49,046 bases of DNA from Enterovibrio qingdaonensis. GTDB taxonomy: Bacteria > Pseudomonadota > Gammaproteobacteria > Enterobacterales > Vibrionaceae. Within the stretch, counting starts at the first letter, position 1; each line of letters begins with the position of its first letter. The notes beneath the pieces are model-generated. The model saw nothing but the letters and a program-made list of their open reading frames with translations, was not told where the DNA came from and did no database searches. Below are positions 17,471-27,198 of this stretch, piece after piece. Position numbers and translations under genes: made by a program. The stretch lies in assembly GCF_028683135.1 (NCBI RefSeq), contig NZ_JAJUBB010000030.1, positions 1 to 49,046 of the forward strand, in the 5' to 3' direction.

Positions 17471-18712
17471 TTAATCTTCCATCTGCGCGTTATCGACAAC
17501 GTGGCTCTCGCCCATGTCTTTTGGCAGGATAAGGTTCAGTGCGATAGCAACGATACCGCAAAGGCTGATGCCTTGAAGGCTGAAATCGCCAATACCAAAT
17601 GCCATACCACCAATACCAAATACCAGCGTTACTGCAACAATCGCTAAGTTGCGCGCTTTGTGCAGGTCAACTTGGTTTTTGATTAGCGTATTCAAACCTA
17701 CGGTAGCGATAGAACCGAACAGCAGGATCATGATTCCGCCCATCACGGGAACTGGAATGGTTTGCAAAATTGCACCCAGTTTGCCGACAAATGCCAATAC
17801 AAGCGCAGTGATCGCACCCCACGTCATAATGGCAGGGTTAAATGCACGGGTCAGCATAACTGCGCCAGTGACTTCACTGTAGGTGGTGTTTGGTGGCGCG
17901 CCAAACATTGAAGCGGCAATCGTTGCCACACCGTCGCCCGCCATGGTGCGGTGAAGGCCAGGTTTTTTCAGGTAGTCTTTACCCGTTACGTTTGAGATTG
18001 CCAGCATGTCACCCACGTGTTCAACAGCGGGCGCGATAGCCACAGGGATCATGAACAAGATGGCACCAATGTGGAATTCCGGCATGGTGAAGTTTGGCAT
18101 GGCAAGCCATGCGGCATTGATAACTGGAGAGAAATCAACAACACCGAAGAAAAGTGACACAACATAACCCGACACGATACCAGCAAGAATAGGTACGAGC
18201 TTGAAGAAACCTTTGGCGTAAACAGAAATCCCAATGGTAACTATTAGCGAGATTGCAGAAATCCAAAGTGCTGCTGAGCCATCAACCAGTTGTACTGCAC
18301 CGTCACCGGACTTGCCTAGAGCCATATTTACGGCAGATGGCGCAAGACCCAAGCCGATAACCATGATCACTGGACCCACAACCACAGGCGGCAGTAGTCG
18401 GTGAATAAAGCCAACACCACGAACTTTGATGATTCCACCCATGATGACGTAAACCACACCTGCAGCCATCAGGCCACCCATGGTTGCCGCGATACCCCAC
18501 TGTTGAACACCGAACATGATTGGCGCGATAAACGCAAAAGAAGAAGCGAGGAAAATGGGAACAGAGCGTTTGGTAATAACTTGAAAAATTAGGGTACCTA
18601 TACCAGCACCGAAGAGAGCGACATTGGGGTCCAATCCCGTAAGAAGCGGAACCAGCACCAAGGCACCAAAGGCAACAAACAGCATTTGCGCCCCTTGTAG
18701 AGCTTGCATCAT
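17471..18712 (-). CDS. uraA: Uracil permease, NCS2 family
   Basis: The 413-residue nucleobase:cation symporter imports uracil at the inner membrane. About 14 hydrophobic segments are visible, beginning LFVAFGALVLVPLLTGLDP. The NCS2 substrate-site regions are present: SSFAFIAPIM, and IAPAVEHVGDMLAISNVTGKDY containing the conserved Glu. AGGAAGG lies seven bases before the ATG pair at 18712/18709. With Upp it forms the uracil salvage route. Convergent orientation to upp means separate promoters, so co-regulation must work through separate sites. Confidence 0.93.
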   Translation of the reverse strand: MMQALQGAQMLFVAFGALVLVPLLTGLDPNVALFGAGIGTLIFQVITKRSVPIFLASSFAFIAPIMFGVQQWGIAATMGGLMAAGVVYVIMGGIIKVRGVGFIHRLLPPVVVGPVIMVIGLGLAPSAVNMALGKSGDGAVQLVDGSAALWISAISLIVTIGISVYAKGFFKLVPILAGIVSGYVVSLFFGVVDFSPVINAAWLAMPNFTMPEFHIGAILFMIPVAIAPAVEHVGDMLAISNVTGKDYLKKPGLHRTMAGDGVATIAASMFGAPPNTTYSEVTGAVMLTRAFNPAIMTWGAITALVLAFVGKLGAILQTIPVPVMGGIMILLFGSIATVGLNTLIKNQVDLHKARNLAIVAVTLVFGIGGMAFGIGDFSLQGISLCGIVAIALNLILPKDMGESHVVDNAQMED

Positions 18713-19008
18713 GACGAACCTTCCTAAATCAAAAAAAATCGCGGGATACTATCACAGTTTAAAATGGCAGAACTCTGACCTAAATCTATTTGTCAGAGAA
18801 AGAGTTTTGGAAGTCATGCAGAAGTTGAGGCTTTTCGAGTGACAACATGGCACGTTTGCCGCTTTATCGGGTCAGATACATAATGGAAAAGGGGGCTTGT
18901 TGAGTCAGTTTGCGTGGTTATATTACGCAATTTCGATGGATTACCGTTGCCGTGTGTAAGGGTTCCTTTTATGATCAGCGTTTAAATTTCGAGTTATCTG
19001 GCATAAAT

Positions 19009-20217
19009 ATGTTACGAATCTTATTTTTCGTGTTCGCAATGCTGCTGGGGCAAACCAGTGCATTTGCAGCTTCGATGTTCAGTTCTGAAGTGGTGCTGGA
19101 TGACAGTGATGCAGCCACCGAGCAGGCAGCAAAGGAAAAAGCCTTTGTTGACGTGCTGGTTCGTGCATCCGGTCAATCAACCGTTGGCGAGAATCCTGTG
19201 ATTCAAAAAGCACTGCCAACCGTGGGTCAATACATCACACAATTGGGCTATGGCGAACTGGACGGCCAACGCTCTCTGGTTCTAGGGTTCGATGATGCAA
19301 AAATTCGCACCCTACTTACCCAAGCACAAGCGACGTATTGGGGCGAACCTCGTCCAGACGTTTTGTTTTGGGTCATTGAAGATACCCCAACGCAGCGTAA
19401 TGTTGTTTGGGAGCAATCTGGCTCACCATTAATTGGCGAATTGAAAGCAGAAGGTGAGCGTCGTGGTTTGCCTGTTCTGATGCCAGTGGGTGATTTTGAC
19501 GATGTCGTCGCGGTATCTGTACCGGATCTTTGGGGCGGTTTTGCTGACCCTATTGCCAAAGCTAGTGCGCGTTACAACCCAACGGGTATCGTGGTTGTTA
19601 AAGTGAACGACAGAGGCCTAACGTGGCAGATGTTCCCGAATGCTGCTGCAATCAACAACGATACCCCGGTTGAAGGCCGCATCAGTGGTGCACCGGCACA
19701 AGCGTTTCCACAAATGATTGATGCGATTGCAGACTACTATGCTCAACGTTTGGCGGTGAATCTCGGCGTTGTAAATGGTGATGCGTTGTCTTTGGAAATC
19801 TCAGACTTGAATGATGCAGAGGACTTTTTCGTTGTTGAACGTTCGCTCAAAGCTCTGAATTCTGTGGCGGCTCTGCGTCTTGATTCAATTGTTGATGACA
19901 AGGCGACGTTTAAATTGAGCTTGTTGGCGTCAGAAGACATTTTCCACAATGAGATGATGGCTGACCGTCGATTACAGCGTCTTGAAGAGCAAGCTCCTGA
20001 CATCGAAACACCGGCTGTTATCGATGCGCCTATCAATGCAACTGAAGGATCGGTGGATGCATCGGCAGGTACAATCGCAACGGGAACCGTAACGACAGGT
20101 CCTATGACAACAGAAGCGACGCCGACTGCGGCTGACCCGTCTGTGATTGCGCCGACACTAGAGGCGGTGCCAACGGAACCGTCTCCCCATGTTATCCGCT
20201 ATAAGTGGGTGGGATAA
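19009..20217 (+). CDS. DUF2066-family exported protein
   Basis: A signal peptide (MLRILFFVFAMLLGQTSAFA) precedes a DUF2066 domain of about 330 residues, with typical stretches KAFVDVLVRASGQSTVGENP, YWGEPRPDVLFWVIED, GLPVLMPVGDFDD and VPDLWGGFADPI. The C-terminal 70 residues are low-complexity Thr/Ala/Pro, probably unstructured. The family is of unknown function and common in Vibrio and Shewanella near uraA or purM. The ATG at 19009 is chosen because it begins the signal peptide; its ribosome site is weak. The 296 bp between the uraA start and this gene hold the divergent promoters; I found no clear operator there. Confidence 0.84.
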   Translation: MLRILFFVFAMLLGQTSAFAASMFSSEVVLDDSDAATEQAAKEKAFVDVLVRASGQSTVGENPVIQKALPTVGQYITQLGYGELDGQRSLVLGFDDAKIRTLLTQAQATYWGEPRPDVLFWVIEDTPTQRNVVWEQSGSPLIGELKAEGERRGLPVLMPVGDFDDVVAVSVPDLWGGFADPIAKASARYNPTGIVVVKVNDRGLTWQMFPNAAAINNDTPVEGRISGAPAQAFPQMIDAIADYYAQRLAVNLGVVNGDALSLEISDLNDAEDFFVVERSLKALNSVAALRLDSIVDDKATFKLSLLASEDIFHNEMMADRRLQRLEEQAPDIETPAVIDAPINATEGSVDASAGTIATGTVTTGPMTTEATPTAADPSVIAPTLEAVPTEPSPHVIRYKWVG

Positions 20218-20223
20218 GAAAAC

Positions 20224-20250
20224 AAAAAGCAGGCCAAGGCCTGCTTTTTT
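20224..20250. terminator. Bidirectional terminator between the DUF2066 and DUF2069 genes
   Basis: AAAAAGCAGGC, loop CAAG, GCCTGCTTTTT with T6 following; the A run on the left allows use on the other strand too. Confidence 0.88.
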
Positions 20251-20292
20251 ATTGGTTGTCGCGTTGGATGGTTGATTGTCGCGATAGCACCG

Positions 20293-20706
20293 TTATTGTT
20301 CGAATCGCGCTTTTTCTTCTTTTTCTACCTGTGACAGCTTTTTCAAACCCAACCCAAGTGCTTTACCTTTCTGTTTGGCATACAAAATATTGCTGACAAA
20401 CGAGATGGATGTAATCACGAGTTCAACTAATGCCAAGTACCTTTCACCTTCATCGACAAAAAGCAGCGTCAAACCATGTAGGAAATAGAACATCAAGATA
20501 AAGTTGGCCCAAGCATGCGTATAGGGTTTGCCCGTGAGAATGCCTTTTAATGGCAGCATTAGGGGGATTAACCACGCGATGGTGACGCCAACGGGATTGA
20601 TATGAGGGTGTGGCGATAAAAACCCGTGCCAAATAAGTACCCACGCAATCAATGCTAAATAAGATGTTAACGCGACAGTGCGCAATTGAGAGAGCGAAGA
20701 AAACAA
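20293..20706 (-). CDS. DUF2069-family inner-membrane protein
   Basis: The protein of about 137 residues has four hydrophobic helices (LTSYLALIAWVLIWHG, VTIAWLIPLMLPLKG, ILMFYFLHGLTLLFVDEGER, LVELVITSISFVSNILYA) and a basic C-terminal tail. This matches DUF2069, a family of unknown function. No ATG lies near the ribosome site: AAAAGGAG is followed after seven bases by TTG at 20706, which is the best start. The longer open frame to 20853 lies inside wrbA and is not used. It is the last gene of the bepA-arsC-wrbA-DUF2069 unit. Confidence 0.8.
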   Translation of the reverse strand: MFSSLSQLRTVALTSYLALIAWVLIWHGFLSPHPHINPVGVTIAWLIPLMLPLKGILTGKPYTHAWANFILMFYFLHGLTLLFVDEGERYLALVELVITSISFVSNILYAKQKGKALGLGLKKLSQVEKEEKARFEQ

Positions 20707-20719
20707 CAGATAACTCCTT

Positions 20720-21648
<929 letters not shown>

Positions 21649-21709
21649 GAAGACTCCTTTAGCGCGTTGAGAACGCAATGTATTGTTATCGTAATTGTTA
21701 GAATTTTTA

Positions 21710-23167
21710 TCATTGAAGAGCAGAGAAGCGAGCTTCTTCCACTCTTAACTGATCGATACGTGCATCGTAGCGAGCTTGATCTAAACTGCCAAGATCGACC
21801 AGTTGACTTGCTTGGGTATAGTTAGCAATGGCTTTGTGCCAGCGTGCCTGAAGTGCATAAAGTTCACCTTGCGCAGCTAGCCCACCGGCTTGATCGCCAC
21901 TGTGCTCATAGGCCTCTTGAAGCATCGACCAGCCATTAACGTCAGTTGGGTGGCGGTGGGTATACCTTTCCAATCCAATAATGGCATCTTTATATTTTTC
22001 CGCTTTAACCAGAACGTAATCACGGTTCAATAAAAGTACAGGATTATTGGGTTGTGTATCGAGGGCTTTGTTAAGTCTTGCCAGCGCAGGGGCGAACTGT
22101 TTTTGTGCGACGTCTAAATCGGTCATCGCATCAAGATAAAAACGGTTGTTCGGTTGAGCGGCAAACAGGGGGTTAAGCAGCGCAGCGGCTTTGTCGAATT
22201 GGCGTGTATCGATGTAAACCAATGCTTTACCGTAATTGAGCGATTGCGCTTCCGCTGGGGACGCTTTTTTCAATGTGCGCTCGAACCAATCTAACGACGC
22301 ATTACTGTCTATACCTGCAAATCGCGCAATCACCCTAGCTCTGGCGAGTTGATACGTTGGAGACATAGGAACGGAATGCTTGGGATATTGTTCTGCGCGC
22401 GCACGGGTATCAGTGATTCGGTCATCAGGGAGCGGGTGCGTCAATAAAAAGGATGGCGGCTTTGACGCATAGCGATACTGATCGGATAAACGGGTGAAAA
22501 AGCGTGGCATGGCATTCACGTCATACCCAGAGCGGGACAGTGTTTCGATACCAATTCTATCCGCTTCTTTCTCATTGCTGCGGGTGTAGTTTATTCTGCC
22601 TTGAATGGATGCGGCCGTCGTTGCTTGAACCGCGGCGATGCCAGCTTGTGGAGCCGCAATCGCAAGCATCAAAGAGCCGACCATTGCCGCAATGGTTAAC
22701 GGGGTTTGGCGCGCTTGTTCTTCCATAGCTCTGGCAAGGTGTCGCTGAGTGAGGTGCGCAATTTCGTGCGCAACGACCGAGGCAAGCTCACTCTCCGTCT
22801 TCGCATGAAGAAACAAGCCAGTGTGTAAAGCAACATGACCACCGAAAAAAGCGAAAGCATTAATGTCGCGATTGCGGATCAGAAAAAATTCAAAGGGTGT
22901 TTTGACGTCATTAGCATTCGCGACAAGGGAGTTACCCAATCCAGTGACGTACTCTGACAGTAATGGGTCATTGACGATGGGCTGACTGCTTCTGAGCATA
23001 CGCATGTAAGCGTCGCCATACTCGATTTCTTTTTCGACGGTAAGGGTGCCCGCAGCAGCTGTGCCAATCTCTGGCAGATCGCTATACGTTGTCGTTGCCA
23101 GCGCAGGGGAGGAAAGCGCGAGCGATGCGATGAGAACACTTGTCGTGGCTTTTTTGAATAGCTGCAT
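21710..23167 (-). CDS. bepA: Beta-barrel assembly-enhancing protease BepA (M48)
   Basis: This periplasmic zinc protease and chaperone assists outer-membrane assembly of LptD and degrades stalled barrels. The signal peptide ends near PALA (residues 1-24). The zinc site HEIAH has His134, Glu135 and His138, and the third ligand is in RSNEKEADRIG. TPR repeats fill the C-terminal half (about 260-485, for example DKAAALLNPLFAAQPNNRFY). The ATG at 23167 gives 485 residues, close to E. coli BepA (487); a GTG at 23191 is better placed for GGAG-type sites but adds eight unneeded residues. It heads the four-gene minus-strand unit. Confidence 0.94.
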   Translation of the reverse strand: MQLFKKATTSVLIASLALSSPALATTTYSDLPEIGTAAAGTLTVEKEIEYGDAYMRMLRSSQPIVNDPLLSEYVTGLGNSLVANANDVKTPFEFFLIRNRDINAFAFFGGHVALHTGLFLHAKTESELASVVAHEIAHLTQRHLARAMEEQARQTPLTIAAMVGSLMLAIAAPQAGIAAVQATTAASIQGRINYTRSNEKEADRIGIETLSRSGYDVNAMPRFFTRLSDQYRYASKPPSFLLTHPLPDDRITDTRARAEQYPKHSVPMSPTYQLARARVIARFAGIDSNASLDWFERTLKKASPAEAQSLNYGKALVYIDTRQFDKAAALLNPLFAAQPNNRFYLDAMTDLDVAQKQFAPALARLNKALDTQPNNPVLLLNRDYVLVKAEKYKDAIIGLERYTHRHPTDVNGWSMLQEAYEHSGDQAGGLAAQGELYALQARWHKAIANYTQASQLVDLGSLDQARYDARIDQLRVEEARFSALQ

Positions 23168-23269
23168 AACTGACGTCGGTGCCTCCAGCACGCGATAAAA
23201 ATAGAGCGGTATTATCTTGTAGACCGCAAAGAATCCAAGAGGTTCTTCATGATCAGTAGCGACTCGTTA

Positions 23270-23410
23270 CATACCCAAACTGCATCTCAATACGCGTATT
23301 TTATCGTTGGATTCCGTAGAAATAGAATGACTGCTTCTACAGGGATTTGCCTTGCATTGAACGCGTTGATACCCTCAGAAGTCGAACATCTTCAGGCAGT
23401 TTGGGTATAC
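23270..23410. repeat. Palindromic intergenic repeat element (MITE- or ERIC-like)
   Basis: Perfect 13-bp inverted ends, ATACCCAAACTGC (23271-23283) and GCAGTTTGGGTAT (23396-23408), enclose about 112 bases. An ATCT near each end (23284-23287 and 23387-23390) extends the similarity loosely. The element lies between the divergent bepA and tusA-like genes, contains no supported gene, and ends about 35 bp before the tusA-like ATG. Size and structure fit a mobile or extragenic palindromic repeat of vibrios. A shorter relative with similar ends is at 36707-36749. Confidence 0.68.
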
Positions 23411-23443
23411 AATGCCGAAGATAATAGCGGTCAGTGAGAAAGA

Positions 23444-23665
23444 ATGGAAATTCAATCCCTTGATTTACGCGAGCAACGTTGTCCTATGGCGTTGCTGTTG
23501 GCCAAAAGGGCCTGTGCGTTGTTGGAGCACGGTCAGCCAATTGCGCTATATGTAACAGACGCCGGTGCGCTGCGGGATATTCCTCGCTATCTACAACAAC
23601 ACGGTTTTGTTGTAGAGCATCAACAATCTGACGGAACGACGGTGCTAAAAGTCACCAAACTATAA
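23444..23665 (+). CDS. TusA/SirA-like sulfur-carrier protein
   Basis: The 73-residue protein has the TusA fold with the sulfur-accepting Cys13 in LREQRCPMALLLAKRA, followed by ITDAGALRDIPRYL-like sequence (VTDAGALRDIPRYLQQHGF). It is a divergent member of the family, not the canonical tRNA 2-thiouridylation TusA. Such proteins relay persulfide sulfur to partner enzymes. It lies 12 bp upstream of perM, so the two are cotranscribed, an arrangement conserved in vibrios. GAGAAAGA precedes the ATG. Confidence 0.86.
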   Translation: MEIQSLDLREQRCPMALLLAKRACALLEHGQPIALYVTDAGALRDIPRYLQQHGFVVEHQQSDGTTVLKVTKL

Positions 23666-23677
23666 ACGGGAATTTAC

Positions 23678-24760
23678 ATGCTAGATATGCTTAACCGTTG
23701 GTACCAAAGACGGTTTTCAGATCCACACGCCGTGAGTCTTGTTGCAATCATCGTTGCAGGCTTCATCGTTATTTATTTCTTTGGCAACTTAATTGCACCG
23801 TTACTGGTGGCGATTGTACTCGCATATCTTCTGGAATGGCCCGTCGCTAAATTGGTGTCTGCAGGCATTCCTCGTGTTGTTTCTGTGATATTGGTATTGA
23901 CCTTGTTTGTTGGCTTCATGCTACTGGCAGCGTTTGGTTTAATGCCAACCATTTGGACGCAGGTTGTCAACCTGATTGCTGACATCCCCACTATGTTCAA
24001 CAAAGTGCAGATTTTTGTCTCTCACCTGCCTGACGAATACCCAGAAATCATTCAACCCCATATGGTGAATACGTTTATTGATACGCTGCAAAATCGTGTT
24101 CTCGGTATTGGGGAAAGTGTGGTGAAGAGTTCGTTGTCTTCGCTGGTCAGTCTTGCGGCGATTGCGGTTTACCTGATTTTGGTCCCTTTGCTTGTGTTCT
24201 TTCTTTTGAAAGACAAAGACGAAATGCTGTCGATGTTTCAAGCCATGCTGCCACGTAACCGAAAACTGACCAACAAAGTCGGTCACGAGATGAACGAGCA
24301 GATCTCCAATTATATTCGCGGAAAAGTAACCGAAATTATCATCGTGGGTATCGCCAGTTATATTACGTTTGCCTTGCTTGATTTGCGTTATGCCGCGTTG
24401 TTGAGCGTTGCGACAGGGTTGTCAGTGCTTATTCCGTACATAGGGGCTGCGGCGGTCACGTTGCCAATATTCATGGTGGCATTGTTCCAGTGGGGGATCA
24501 GCCCAGAACTTGGTTATCTCATGTTGGCGTATGGCATTATTCAAGCACTGGATGGTAACGTTCTGGTACCCGTGTTGTTCTCGGAGGCGGTGAATCTTCA
24601 TCCCGTTGCCATCATTGTTGCGGTATTGGTTTTTGGTGGGCTCTGGGGTTTTTGGGGTGTTTTCTTTGCGATTCCACTCGCAACCTTGGTCAAAGCCGTA
24701 TGGAATGCATTACCATCACATGAATCAGAAGATGAAGCGGTAGCGGAATCTTCAAACTAG
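23678..24760 (+). CDS. perM: PerM, AI-2E-family permease
   Basis: The 360-residue inner-membrane protein of the AI-2 exporter superfamily (PF01594) has about eight membrane segments, with the conserved VFFLLKDKDEM, YIRGKVTEIIIVGIASYITF, LIPYIGAAAVTLP and ALDGNVLVPVLFSEAVNLHP. PerM in E. coli is a putative permease beside bepA; its substrate is not known. The end is charged and acidic (SHESEDEAVAESSN). Transcription probably begins before the tusA-like gene. Confidence 0.92.
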   Translation: MLDMLNRWYQRRFSDPHAVSLVAIIVAGFIVIYFFGNLIAPLLVAIVLAYLLEWPVAKLVSAGIPRVVSVILVLTLFVGFMLLAAFGLMPTIWTQVVNLIADIPTMFNKVQIFVSHLPDEYPEIIQPHMVNTFIDTLQNRVLGIGESVVKSSLSSLVSLAAIAVYLILVPLLVFFLLKDKDEMLSMFQAMLPRNRKLTNKVGHEMNEQISNYIRGKVTEIIIVGIASYITFALLDLRYAALLSVATGLSVLIPYIGAAAVTLPIFMVALFQWGISPELGYLMLAYGIIQALDGNVLVPVLFSEAVNLHPVAIIVAVLVFGGLWGFWGVFFAIPLATLVKAVWNALPSHESEDEAVAESSN

Positions 24761-24790
24761 ACTGATCCAAGGGAACATCTTTTGGGTAAA

Positions 24791-24821
24791 ACAAAGGGAC
24801 CGTGTCGGTCTCTTTGTTCTC
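24791..24821 (+). terminator. Probable terminator after perM
   Basis: ACAAAGGGACCG and CGGTCTCTTTGT form a 12-bp stem with one G-T pair and a TGT loop. The following tract (TCTCATT) is only partly T-rich, so termination may be incomplete into the FAD oxidoreductase gene. Confidence 0.55.
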
Positions 24822-24852
24822 ATTGCGCACATATTAAAGAGTAGTAATCACC

Positions 24853-26301
24853 GTGAATGGTATTAAACATACCGCACTGGCAGACTTCACTGTAGGGATT
24901 GTCGGTGGGGGTGTTGCTGGAGCGACAGCAGCACTCAAGTTGGCTGGACTGGGCATTAAGACCCATCTTTTTGAGAAAAATAGCAGCCTTGTAAGCGGTC
25001 CACCGATTTGTCATCTGCATGCGGGTGGCAACTTGTACCGTGACATTTCGGAACAACAATGTATCACGCTGCTAGAGCAGTCGATTGCGACCCTTCGTGC
25101 TTACCCTCATAGCGTTAACTACCGTCCAACCGTGATTGCCATCCCTCAATCGGATCCTGGCGAGCCAGAGGCTATTCTTAGTCGACTTCGCGTCTTGACC
25201 GACCATTACCGCACAATGATCGCGAATGATGAAAACAACGGTGTGTTGGGAAGTGCTGATGACTACTTTGCGCTGTTTTCGAAAGAAGACATGGTTGCGT
25301 TGTCGAAAAGAGCGTTGCCAGAAACACCGACCAGCATTGAAGACTGGATGGTACCTGTTGCGAAGTATATGCCTCATGATGCGTTTAAATATCCCGTCGT
25401 GGTGGTTCAGGAATATGGTTTGAGTGTGTTCCGATTGGCCGCAACTGCGGCTTTGGGGCTGGAAGCAACGTCAAATTGCCAAATCCATTACCAGCATGAC
25501 GTGATAGCGATTACTGAATCTGAAAATCGGTGGGACATAGTGAGTACCGCACCAGACGGGATTCAACACACGCAGTCTGTGGATTTTGTTATTAATGCGG
25601 GTGGCTATAAAACGGGTACTGTCGACAACATGCTTAACGTTAATCGAGAGCGCTGGGTGGAGTACAAGGCAGCCTACGTCGCGCATTGGACAACAAAACC
25701 GGGTATGTGGCCTGAAGTGATTGTTCATGGTGAGCGGGGTACACCGCAAGGAATGGGGCAGTTGACCCCATACCCTGACGGTTTTATTCAGTTGCACGGC
25801 ATGACACAGAACATCACCTTGTTTGATGATGGGCTAGTAAAAAGCACACCTAGCGACGCGCAACCTCTATTACCTTTAAGGTTGGTGGAGAAAGCGGAAG
25901 GTGTGTGGGGGTGGAGTGAGGTTCGAGAGAGAACCGAGCGTGCAATAACTCACTTTGCTCAGTGGCTACCTGATTTTGCGAGTGCTGAGGTTGGTGGTAA
26001 GCCGCTTTGTGGTGCGCAACAAGTGCCAGGAAGCGATCCAAGCCTTCGCGCTGCAGATGCAACCTTTGAAGGTGATACTTACGCCAGAATCGAGTTGGTG
26101 AAAGCGTCATCGGCATTGCAAGCTATCGACCGTATACTCGCGCATTGCGAAGAAAAGGGGTGGATAACTTTGCCAGAGAGTTGGCGTGAGCCGACGTTAT
26201 CACTGACAGCAACGCTGACAGAAGATGAGGTGGTAAATAAGGCCATAGAGCTTGCTAAAGCGCGTAACTACCCTGACGCGCTGGCAAGGCCTTATCCGTA
26301 A
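24853..26301 (+). CDS. FAD-dependent oxidoreductase of unknown substrate
   Basis: An N-terminal Rossmann dinucleotide site is clear (VGIVGGGVAGATAALKLAGL, residues 14-33, followed by the ribose-binding Glu in THLFEKN). A mid region has VINAGGYKTGT, the second FAD-contact element of DAO-type enzymes. Other conserved-looking parts are GPPICHLHAGGNLYRDIS and PLCGAQQVPGSDPSLRAAD. It fits the D-amino-acid-oxidase-like flavoprotein group found in vibrios; the substrate is not predictable. Initiation is at GTG 24853; no in-frame ATG occurs before the FAD motif, and the ribosome site (AAAGAG) is weak. It faces bcp across a terminator. Confidence 0.8.
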   Translation: MNGIKHTALADFTVGIVGGGVAGATAALKLAGLGIKTHLFEKNSSLVSGPPICHLHAGGNLYRDISEQQCITLLEQSIATLRAYPHSVNYRPTVIAIPQSDPGEPEAILSRLRVLTDHYRTMIANDENNGVLGSADDYFALFSKEDMVALSKRALPETPTSIEDWMVPVAKYMPHDAFKYPVVVVQEYGLSVFRLAATAALGLEATSNCQIHYQHDVIAITESENRWDIVSTAPDGIQHTQSVDFVINAGGYKTGTVDNMLNVNRERWVEYKAAYVAHWTTKPGMWPEVIVHGERGTPQGMGQLTPYPDGFIQLHGMTQNITLFDDGLVKSTPSDAQPLLPLRLVEKAEGVWGWSEVRERTERAITHFAQWLPDFASAEVGGKPLCGAQQVPGSDPSLRAADATFEGDTYARIELVKASSALQAIDRILAHCEEKGWITLPESWREPTLSLTATLTEDEVVNKAIELAKARNYPDALARPYP

Positions 26302-26332
26302 GTGCGGTACAACCAAGATAAAACGCGAGATA

Positions 26333-26367
26333 AAAAGAAAGTCGGCATTGGCCGACTTTCTTTTTTT
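26333..26367. terminator. Bidirectional terminator between the FAD oxidoreductase gene and bcp
   Basis: AAAGAAAGTCGGC, loop ATTG or nearby, GCCGACTTTCTTT with T7 on the plus strand; A-rich sequence on the left serves bcp. Confidence 0.88.
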
Positions 26368-26380
26368 ATAATGTTAAGGC

Positions 26381-26851
26381 TTATTCGCCTTTAAGGTAGT
26401 TTACAACCACGTCATGGTGGTCTTTGGTTTTGAACTTGTTGAACACGTGCTCGATGTTACCGTCTTCACCAATCAAGAAGCTGATACGGTGGATGCCATC
26501 AAACTCGCGTCCCATAAATTTCTTCGGTCCCCAAACGCCAAACGCGTCTGCAACTGCGTGGCCTTCATCGCTCAGTAGTGTAAAGTTCAGCTCTTTTTTC
26601 TCTTCGAAGTTTTTAAGACGTTTTACTGGATCTGGGCTGAGACCAAGCACCACGGTGTTCAGTGCATCCAATTCACTTTTACTGTCACGCAGCGAGCAAG
26701 CTTGGGTAATACAGCCTGAAGTCATCGCTTTTGGATAGAAATATACCAAGACTTTGTTTTTGCCTTTGAATTGGCTCAGAGTCACTGTCTGTCCATTTTG
26801 ATCTTGCAGAGAAAAATCAGGTGCTGTCGAACCCGCTGTCAGCATTTGCAT
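26381..26851 (-). CDS. bcp: Thioredoxin-dependent thiol peroxidase (peroxiredoxin Bcp)
   Basis: The 156-residue peroxiredoxin reduces hydrogen peroxide and alkyl or lipid hydroperoxides. The peroxidatic and resolving cysteines are in YFYPKAMTSGCITQACSLRD, spaced five residues apart as in E. coli Bcp. Downstream stretches are KLNFTLLSDEGHAVADAFGVW-like and GIHRISFLIGEDG. The ATG at 26851 follows AAGGAAG at a short distance; the frame extends 16 codons upstream without support. In E. coli gcvR precedes bcp; here gcvR is absent and bcp starts opposite dapA. Confidence 0.94.
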   Translation of the reverse strand: MQMLTAGSTAPDFSLQDQNGQTVTLSQFKGKNKVLVYFYPKAMTSGCITQACSLRDSKSELDALNTVVLGLSPDPVKRLKNFEEKKELNFTLLSDEGHAVADAFGVWGPKKFMGREFDGIHRISFLIGEDGNIEHVFNKFKTKDHHDVVVNYLKGE

Positions 26852-27198
26852 GTATCTTCCTTCATTTATTTTGCTCATCTTCTTGATATTGATAGCCAAG
26901 AAGGGACTTTATGGATAATAAATCTACGTTTTCCCTTGCTTCACACCCCACAAAACGTGTAAATGTTAACCTATGTTGAGCGAAGTTTCCGCGTTAGCGA
27001 GTAAGAAAGGTGCTGAATAAAGCAGCACTTTTTAGCACGGGGAAAATCAAGCCGAGTTAGCTTTACGTATTGAATGACAATATCGTTCATTTTCTCGGTG
27101 ATCAACCGCCCAAACACAGGGATTTGGTGCGTCCAGTGAGCTTGTTTTTGCTAAGCGCCAAAAGTACCATGGACGAAAACGCATTTTTGGAGAAGGAA
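26852..27198. other. 347-bp bcp-dapA intergenic region
   Basis: No gene is supported here. It holds a terminator-like hairpin at 27006-27033 and a possible dapA promoter, TTGTTT (27142-27147) with a 17-base gap to TACCAT (27165-27170). In E. coli this is the place of gcvR, which is missing. No lysine riboswitch core was recognised. Confidence 0.6.
27006..27033 (+). terminator. Terminator-like hairpin upstream of dapA
   Basis: AAAGGTGCTG pairs with CAGCACTTTT (one G-T pair) around a seven-base loop and ends in five T. No gene ends here on the plus strand. It could be an attenuator or the end of a small RNA in the dapA leader. Confidence 0.5.

Noticed and set aside
18852-18859. PurR half-site ACGTTTGC upstream of uraA
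   Set aside because: The left half does not match, and the site is more than 130 bp from the uraA start.
23249-23437. 62-codon frame across the palindromic repeat
   Set aside because: It spans the whole inverted repeat, lacks a ribosome site and reads like non-coding sequence.
27070-27198. 43-codon N-terminal extension of DapA
   Set aside because: Not part of the DapA fold; the strong GGAGAAGGA site and the 292-residue length support the start at 27199.
27034-27198. Lysine riboswitch before dapA
   Set aside because: No recognisable L-box core sequences, and the leader is too short after the hairpin.
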